The position numbers were made by a program, and so were the translations under genes. A stretch of DNA of 64,000 bases, from the NCBI GenBank assembly GCA_019925795.1, contig CM034314.1, positions 36,449,774 through 36,513,773 on the forward strand, given 5' to 3'. This stretch comes from Dendrobium chrysotoxum (taxonomy: Eukaryota > Streptophyta > Magnoliopsida > Asparagales > Orchidaceae). The notes under the pieces are model-generated. The model had not been told where the DNA came from. It made no database searches and worked only from the letters and a program-made list of their open reading frames with translations. Below are positions 57,021-64,000 of this stretch, piece by piece. Numbering within the stretch: the stretch's first letter is position 1; the number at the start of each line of letters is the position of its first letter.

Positions 57021-57296
57021 ATGATTTGAATAAAAATTGAAATAGAAACTCTAACTCACTAAAACTCTCCCCCTGAGTGTGTATGCAAGGTTACTTAGCT
57101 TAGGGATCTATTATATTACACTTGACTCAAGAAAAATAAAAAAGTATATTAACCCTGAACCATAAACAGACTGACTCGATCTTGGGCTGGCTTGAATTAC
57201 AATTGATCCTATGAACCTGAAAGATTAGTCACTTAAACAGAAATGAAAAGGTTTGCTATCATCAAAATCATAGTCCTTGAAACCAGATTCACAATA

Positions 57297-58451
57297 ATAA
57301 CATCATCATTATGCAAAACCTCATCCCTTCCCTCAAAATCTATAATCTCCTTAGAGTGAGAGCTATTAGGGACACTAGAGCCACCATCAGTATTATTATT
57401 AGTCAACCACCAATTAAAGGCAAAACCAAGCCTAGTTTAGTGGTACCTTCTATAATTTGCGTACTTCCATAGGTTTATCAAATTCCCTAATGGATTTATC
57501 CGAAGGTAAAGTTTCTAGGAAATCCCCAGCAGCCGTATTGACATTACTCAAATGAGTAGAGACATTAACTCCTTTATCATTAGATTCCCCCTTGTTAAAA
57601 TGATCCATATTTTTCATGTCGTTATTAGATTTTATGAGATGCGGATGAACCACGAAACATTCATTTATCAAATAACCATGAACCTTGCAATGAGAATAAA
57701 AATTAGGTATATTTTCAAACTCCACTTTTTATAAATAACCAGACATTTTTTATCCAAGCCAAACCTCTTTCAAATAATTTTTTTGTAATATCCATTTCAA
57801 TAAAAATCCGAGCTACAGAGGGCCTAGACTGAGAAGCTGTGGCTTGATCTGATTGTAAAGGTCTACCAAAAATTGAACATAATGCTTGTAAAATGTGAGG
57901 ATTAGAGAAATGTAATCATAAATTTGAAAAAGAAAGACAGATAGTAAAATCGGAGATTCTTCCTTAATATCAAAATAAGGAATCCATTTTAACAATCTCA
58001 TTTGGCAATTATTTATGTAATATGTTATCCTTGCAAAATACACAACTATAGTCCCAATCATTCAAGAGTTGGATCACTACATGCATAGCATCCAACAAAC
58101 CAATGGAGAACACATGTGATAGCTTCCAATTATCAAAAAATAGCCAGATAGAATCAAGATTAGGTCGACATATAAAAAATTTTCCAACCAGAGTAAATTG
58201 GTAAGGAGAAGCTAATTTAATAATACCTTCATTAGACATTAAAATAGCCACAAAACCTTTTACAGAGGATTTAGTAAAAGAGAAGATAGGATTTTGGAAG
58301 ATGAAGCACCAGCAACCACATCATGAAATGAATGAGATTTAGGAGTGCTTTCATTACCATTGTTATCGAATAGCCCTTTATTCATAGCCACAGAACTTGC
58401 TGGAGGCATACCATAAGGATTTGGTGGAGAGAAAGATGGACCAACCACCAT
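57297..58451 (-). pseudogene. LINE ORF1 remnant A
   Basis: ATG at 58451 (MVVGPSFSPPNPYGMPPASS), then SFHDVVAGASSSK, the DUF4283 part LASPYQFTLVGKFFICRPN (58009-58251) and MRLLKWIPYFDIKEESPI in another frame. The zinc knuckle near 57690 reads FYSHCKVHGYLINECF, with the first cysteine changed. A polar tail reaches 57297, where the S5 LTR begins; no ORF2 is found on the other side. This is the RNA-binding first protein of an L1-type LINE, broken by frameshifts. 58452-58680 is its probable 5' UTR. Confidence 0.75.
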
Positions 58452-58689
58452 CCCACTAGAGCTATAAAAATGTAAGGCCGAGAGGCCTTAGGGATGAAAG
58501 ATGGAACGAAAAACACTAGCAAAATACTTAAAGAATGAAATGAGTTATCCAACCAAAAGCTACAGTGGAAACCACGATCAGTTATAGGAGAAACCACAAT
58601 TGCTAAAGCAAAAGAGTGCATAAAGAGAGAGAATGTGACCAAAAAAATACACATAATTATATATTATTTATATTACTCTCTAACTAAGC

Positions 58690-59690
58690 ATTATGGGTGA
58701 AAATATATTCTTCTAGAGATTCCAGGGTCGCATTCATAGAATTAACAAATTGCTGATTAGTCTACACGGGCATATTATGGACCAATTTATTATAATTAAT
58801 ATTAGAATCCTGCACAAGATCAATGGTTTCCATAACAGTTGTGCCATCAAAGGTACCACCTTCTTTTGATTCTCTAGTATTTGTTTACAAAGATGAGGAT
58901 GTAAAGAAAAGTAATCTAAAACACTATGACCATGCATTTTATAAGGGCTGCAAAAGATAGGGAAGTTTTTTATTTTAACCTTCTATAAATATCCCATGTT
59001 TTCTGGACCAAGCCATGTTTCCTTCTGATTTTTTTTGGTCATGTCTAATTCAACAAACACATAGGCAACATAAGGGTGTGATATCGAAGCAGTAGCCTGG
59101 TCCGTTTGTAATGGAGGACCATAAATGGAGGCCAAGCCATACAAAATATGAGAGTTAAACATATGCAAATGTAAGTTATAAAAGGAAATCCGCACCGACA
59201 TAATAGGGGAATCTTCCTTAATATCAAAGTAAAGAGTCTATTTAAGCAATCTCTTTCGGAAACTATTAATATAGTTAGTCCTTCTCAAAAAAATGCAGTT
59301 ATAATCCAAAATATTTGATAATTGAATAGCTATATGCCTCGGGTCCAGAAGCCCCTCAAAAAACAAACCTGATAATTTCAAGTTCACAAAAAATGCATGA
59401 ATGGTGTCGTGATTATGGTGACGAAGAGCAAATTTTCCAACCAAAGTGAAGTCAAAAGGAGCGGCTAACCGAGTAATCACATCTTCATCAAATACTAAAA
59501 TAAAAGCACATTAATAAAAGATTGAATAAATGAGAAAGGAGGAGAAGAAGGGGAGGAACCACATGGCATAACCACTTTAAAAGTGCAAGATTTACCACTT
59601 TTAAAAACACCTAAAAAGCGCAAAGTCTTACTAGTATGAGGTGGTTTGAAAGCCACCCAAGGATTTGATGAATCTGGAGCCGACAACAAG
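58690..59690 (-). pseudogene. LINE ORF1 remnant B
   Basis: A second, different LINE ORF1 in the same orientation directly upstream of remnant A. It reads LSAPDSSNPWVAFKPPHTSK and KSCTFKVVMP, then the DUF4283 part AAPFDFTLVGKFALRHHN (59238-59480), GLASIYGPPLQTDQATAS (58983-59201) and a degenerate zinc knuckle (FCSPYKMHGHSVLDYF, about 58930). It stops near 58690, where the 5' part of remnant A starts. The 5' UTR extends to about 59831, next to LR1-D. Frameshifts occur throughout. Confidence 0.75.
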
Positions 59691-59831
59691 AGATAAGGAA
59701 AAACTAAATGAAGAGATCATAAAATAACATAAAGAAGAGCGAAGAACCCACCAAGGGCATAAATGGCCCCAGGCCACTAATGAAAATAAGAAAGAACAAT
59801 CAAAACTAAAAGAAAATAAACTACAATCACA

Positions 59832-62800
59832 TTACGCAGAGTGAATTAGGGTTCACTAGTTGATAAACCAAATGAGCTCTAAATGACTTAAAATTTAAAC
59901 CCTAAGTCAATCAAGAATCAAGGATTAAACCTAAGAAATTTGAGGCCATCAAAGTTGTCCTAGGGTTTGAAATTAATTTCTAAAATAAATGCACTTATAC
60001 TTTAGAAATTTAATTTTAAGAGATCTGGATCATGGATTAGTTTGAGATCAGTGACTATCTAACCCTTATAAACTAAGCTAAAAAACCATGTCAAATAAAA
60101 CCCTAATGATCTATAGATTTGTGTTTAAAGTAATTTCAAATCATAGGACAAATTATGACCTATAATCTCAAATTACTTAATTAAAGCTCTTGAAGAACTC
60201 CAAATATAGCTTATTAATTTTGGAAATGTCCGAGACATGTCCAAGATTACACCATATTAATTTGGAGTTCATACTTTTTAAATTTAATTAATAATTTTAA
60301 AAATACTCTAGAGAGTATTTTTCAAATTACTTTTAATGTATTAGAAATAAGATTACCAAAATATTTTTATTCTCCTTTTCATAAAAAATCCATAGAGCCT
60401 ATGACCACCTAATCTGGATAAGTGTGTAAGGAAATAAGATTTTTCTAAGTTTGATCTATTTGTTTAAATTTATTTAAATGATTTACACAACCACTGATTG
60501 ACTGTACCATGCTTTTCCAGTGGATGCTATATGACTGGTTGAATAATCATTACACGTGCATTTTTTATAATATATGTTCGATCCAAAATCGTATAGTTAT
60601 TAGCCCTTATGATCAAAACTGCAAGACATTGGATAGGATATGATACAATATAATCAAGACCATCCATCCGATTTAAAATGCATGGATGCTCTTGATTTCA
60701 TCTTCTACCTCTTACACATATTCTTAATTATAAGGGTTTAATTGTAAGATCCAAGAGATCGGTTCTATGGATTTCATTCAAATTTATTAGAGAGTGAGAT
60801 CTACATAAGAACATTCAATCCAATAGTCAGATTTCTATAGATTGAATGTTCTCTTAACACTTAACTAAACACTAAGATAAAGAGGATCAAGATTGAGCCT
60901 TACCTCTGTATAAGGGTCAATTGGATTGAACAAAGGTTGGGTTGAGTTTATATGGTCCTAGTGAATACCTTTTCTTCAGGTTATAGAGCTTATGGATTGA
61001 TGGATTGGAATTTGAATCTTGACCGATTTGAGTTTATCCAAGCTTGTGTGAACTTGCTAGAAACCTCTAGGGAATGGGCTGGGAAGCAAGTAATTAAAAG
61101 CTTAGGAGCTAGGGAGTGTTTTGAAATAAAATTCAAGAACCTATTAATATAAAAATTAAAAGTATTGATATGGCTTAATAATTTGAATGTAGCGTTGATT
61201 TCAACTAGATCTAGCCATATCAAGATATAAAAATGGTTGGGGATTGTCTAATTGTGTTTAAGAAATGATTCTAGAGAGTTTAAGCCTATATAGACAGTTG
61301 GCTAGTCAATTAGACCTGAACCCATGCTATTAGCTGGCATTACTTTGATATTTTGTCCACCTCCGGCCACCACCTTGTCCAAGGTGACTGGAAGGTGCTA
61401 GAGTATAATGCTTATAAATTCAGGGCTTAGGTTGGCCTGAGTGTGAAAATAAGTTAGGGTTTTATGATTTTTAGGGTTTGGGTCAACCGAGTTGGATGAC
61501 CTAGGTCAGTTTAACTAGCTGACCCAGGTTAGCCAAGTTGGCTAACCTGGGTTAGAACATGGGTTAGGCTCACCAAGGTAGGTTCATAGGGTCAGGGGTC
61601 ATCTAATGCAAGTGTTATCTTAGGCCGATTTGATCTACATTGGAAAAAGGCTCATGGGAAGCCTTTCTCTGTCACTTGGGCCCAAGCCTTGTGACCAACC
61701 CAAGTGAACCTAAGGGTTGGGTTACCTAAAGTTAATCCTTGACTATCCTATGGATAATCCCATAGGGTTTGGGTGCCTTGGATTGGTATAGAGCATTTAG
61801 TTTTAATTTTAAAATATCTATGATTATTTTGGTTGTGTAGGGTTGATTAAGGGTTAGGGTTAGGTCCAACTCATTCCAAATGACATTTAGAAGTTGTTAG
61901 AAAAGGTTTTAGATCATGGCATGTCTTATATGCATGAAATGCATTTTTAAGTGCTTAAGGGTTGATTTGGTTAACCTAGGTTGACTTGGCCAACCAATCT
62001 TGACCAAGGCTTGGATTTGGGTCGAATCCACTTCAGATGACATTTAAAATATGTAAGAAGAGGTCTTGGGTCTTGACAATGTTAAGTTATATTGAATTTT
62101 ATTCAAAAGCTCAATTTAGGGTTTTAAGATTTAATGGCTTCTTGGTCAGCCATGATCCACCAAAGGCTCAAATGGGTTTATGAATTTATGGTTTAGGATT
62201 TAGAATTATTAGGGAGCTTTGGTGAAGTATGGGTAAACTTCCATACATCATTTAGGGTTTAAGGTTTAAAGGATCCTTTAATGGCCAAAGTTATCAATGG
62301 AGGTCAACCTATCCCATTTAAGGTTTCAATATAATTTATGCATGATCATGAATGATTATCACATGCTTAGGAAAGAAATTAGGATCTTGGATTGAGTAGT
62401 TCAATATGATCCCTACATATGAAGGGTTTATGTTTAAAAAGGGTCCATGGGTCAAACTTGGTCAACCTAAGTCAAACATGGTCAACCATGGACTCAAATG
62501 AGTTCAACTCAATGTAGTGATTATTATGAACATGTTTAATGAGTTTTCAAAGGCGTTTGAGGTATTTTATATCAAGATACCATGTTCAATGGGATAAGCT
62601 GTAAAATATTTGAATGCTCGGAATATGCTTTAGATTTTAGGGTTTTGAAGGCCAAAGATACTTACAAATAAATAGGTAAACTCTAGAGACATACAGAGTC
62701 AATATGTAAATGATCAAACACACTTTCAAGGGCTTTTTCTTGGGTTTTGAATCCATTAAAAATTCCTCTAAAAAAAGGAAAAAAATCTATAGGCTTTAAG

Positions 62801-63110
62801 GTTTGGATTTGAACACTCAATTCTTATCATTGGAATTTAAATTGGATTTGATTGAATTTGATTCAAGATTGATTGTTGATTGAAATTTATGAATGATTGA
62901 AGACTTTCTGATCTAAGAAAATTTTAAAATAATTGAACTACTAATAATTAATGGGTAATTATTAGATGATTAATTTAGGGTTTTGTAATTGATTACCATG
63001 CTTAAGCATAGTGTAGAGTTGTATTTAGATTTTGAAATGAAATCCAAGGATTTCAAAACCACAACTAGAATTTTCATTAAGGGTTTTGATGTCACACAAA
63101 AATGAGGACA
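59832..63110. repeat. LR1 long repeat, copy D
   Basis: About 3.28 kb, colinear with copy A (11109-14370) and of nearly the same length. It begins right at the LINE-B 5' end, so its own left border may be lost. It is rich in GGTCAACC and TTGAC strings. A short open frame inside it (60952-61152) has no family match and no conservation in copy A. Confidence 0.78.
61522..61552. repeat. Perfect inverted repeat, 15-bp arms
   Basis: ACCCAGGTTAGCCAA, one G, then TTGGCTAACCTGGGT: perfect arms around a single base. Copy A has only a broken trace near 12765. It is the strongest of the LR1 palindromes. Confidence 0.92.
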
Positions 63111-63439
63111 ACATTGGGTGACTTTCTATATAGGAAAGTCCTTTCATCTTCTGAAAGTGCATGTTTGCAAGTGTAATTTTTATTTATTTTACGTTATTTT
63201 TCACTTTCTGTGAGTTAATTGAGGGCAAATGAAGAGATTTTGGGAAATTTTCTATGTGATGGGTTCCTTGAGAAAAGAACTTGCTTATATATAAAAGGAA
63301 AGGAAGAGAAGGGAAAGAGCATTTTGATTGCTTTTATATTTAAAGAAAGATGAGTAAAAATATAGAAATAAGAAATTTCCCCTTATAGGTAGAAGATTTT
63401 ACGGTCATTAGCACTCTATATATCTGACCCCATTATTAT
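63111..63439 (+). other. Spacer after LR1-D with a TATA-like box
   Basis: No gene. TATATAAAA at 63288-63296 is followed by GGAAAGGAAGAGAAGGG, a promoter-like arrangement on the plus strand similar in place to the LR1-C TATA box. It lies between LR1-D and an inverted LR1 piece. Confidence 0.4.
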
Positions 63440-64000
63440 ATGAGATCACTAGGACCAATCCAAATCCTAGGATCTACCCAAATCTTAGATAAATCCAAAT
63501 CAAATCTAGATTTCAAATCAAAATTTAAGGTTCAAAGGCCCTGTCTTGAAAGCCTTTACTAATAAATTTTCAAATATTTCAAACCCTAGTCATATGACCC
63601 CTGATTCATGATATATCAATTGCATATTGATTAGGCATGTCCCTAGGGTCTACCCTCCAAATGACCAAAATACCCTTAGGGGTATGAACAGTCTTTTTGA
63701 ATTAAATGACCTTATCTTTGGATGAAACCACTTACATTTAACTCCAAATACTGAAACAAACCTGTTGGACCAAATCCCAACCCCTGGGTCAACCTGGTTA
63801 ACCCTAAATGCCTTTTATGGGCCCAAATAGTTTTTTTTGACTTAACTGACTTCCCCAGACCATGGGATCACCTCCATTGTTTTCTAAATATCAAATCAAA
63901 CCTTTCAAGCCTATACCATGGCCCTGGGTCAACCTTGTTGACCAAATAAACCTTTAAGGGTTAAATGAGCCAAATCAATCCCTATGACCAAATCAAATCA
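63440..64000. repeat. LR1 fragment in inverted orientation
   Basis: Its reverse complement contains TAGACCCTAGGGACATGCC followed by TAATCAATATG, matching TAGACTCTAGGGACAAGCC in copy A (about 13930) and the same place in copies B and D. Further parts with GGTCAACAAGGTTGACC also fit. It runs off the window end. Confidence 0.6.

Larger units (their letters stand above)
55553..57296 (-). mobile_element. Chimeric Sirevirus LTR S5
   Basis: From 55571 on it is an S3-type LTR: GAACTAGTCCCGAGGCTAACC, G-tract, conserved R/U5 motif (55789-55833), four 39-bp units, CT-rich leader, palindrome array, CTCCCCCTGAGTGTGTA motif (about 57066) and an end at ACAATA. Its first 24 bases (55553-55576), however, match the inside of a Sirevirus integrase gene (24071-24094 in S3), not an LTR end. 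The left edge is therefore a pol-LTR fusion with short shared sequence at the join. No element genes follow. Confidence 0.75.

Noticed and set aside
60952..61152. 66-codon frame as a host gene
   Set aside because: It lies inside LR1 copy D, is not kept open in copy A and has no recognisable domain.

Overview
This window looks like plant nuclear DNA, probably from an angiosperm with a large, repeat-rich genome. The evidence is strongly AT-rich sequence and four element types typical of plants: Sirevirus-type Ty1/copia elements, Athila-type and Tat-type Ty3/gypsy elements, and L1-type LINEs whose ORF1 has the plant DUF4283/zinc-knuckle layout. I see no host protein gene, no rRNA or tRNA gene, no CRISPR array and nothing bacterial. 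Every coding trace I recognise is a broken transposable-element gene. The species cannot be named from the sequence.

Layout. 1-1106: AT-rich edge holding a piece of a dispersed repeat that I call LR1. 1107-6854: Sirevirus S1 (minus strand; 3' LTR plus RT/RNase H), with a solo LTR (1954-3892, plus strand) inside its LTR. 6855-10836: truncated Sirevirus S2 (plus; 5' LTR, PBS, gag, protease, integrase). 11109-14370: 3.3-kb LR1 copy A. 14371-17565: minus-strand Tat-lineage 3' region with tandem repeats, integrase and RNase H. 17570-29957: a LINE (L1a, minus) split at its ORF1 stop codon by a near-complete Sirevirus, S3 (18191-28231, minus, TSD AAATT). 29958-38936: LR1 copy B/C, split by an Athila element (30455-38032, minus). 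38937-40216: unclassified, with a possible plus-strand LTR promoter. 40217-55552: an internally deleted second Athila element; its 3' LTR holds a 5'-truncated LINE (L1b, 40696-43357, 17-bp TSD, poly(A)) and its 5' LTR holds a complete but dead Sirevirus, S4 (46248-55264). 55553-57296: chimeric Sirevirus LTR S5. 57297-59831: two head-to-tail LINE ORF1 remnants. 59832-63110: LR1 copy D. 63440-64000: LR1 sequence in inverted orientation.

The window is a nested-insertion record. Several insertion events can be ordered from target-site duplications and from interrupted sequence that resumes on the far side. S4 and L1b postdate the second Athila element, S3 postdates L1a, and the solo LTR and S2 postdate S1.

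The most interesting pattern is in the LTRs. Three unrelated LTR families each carry many copies of a short, family-specific palindrome. Sirevirus LTRs have a CGTAC-n-GTACG type or a CGTCC-n-GGACG type placed just upstream of the TATA box. The Athila LTRs have a GCACT..AGTGC type. LR1 has a GTCAA..TTGAC type. S3 and S5 also share an exact 39-bp minisatellite that varies in copy number. Coordinates of LTR ends rest on TG/CA termini, PBS/PPT and TSD read by eye; pseudogene limits are approximate.
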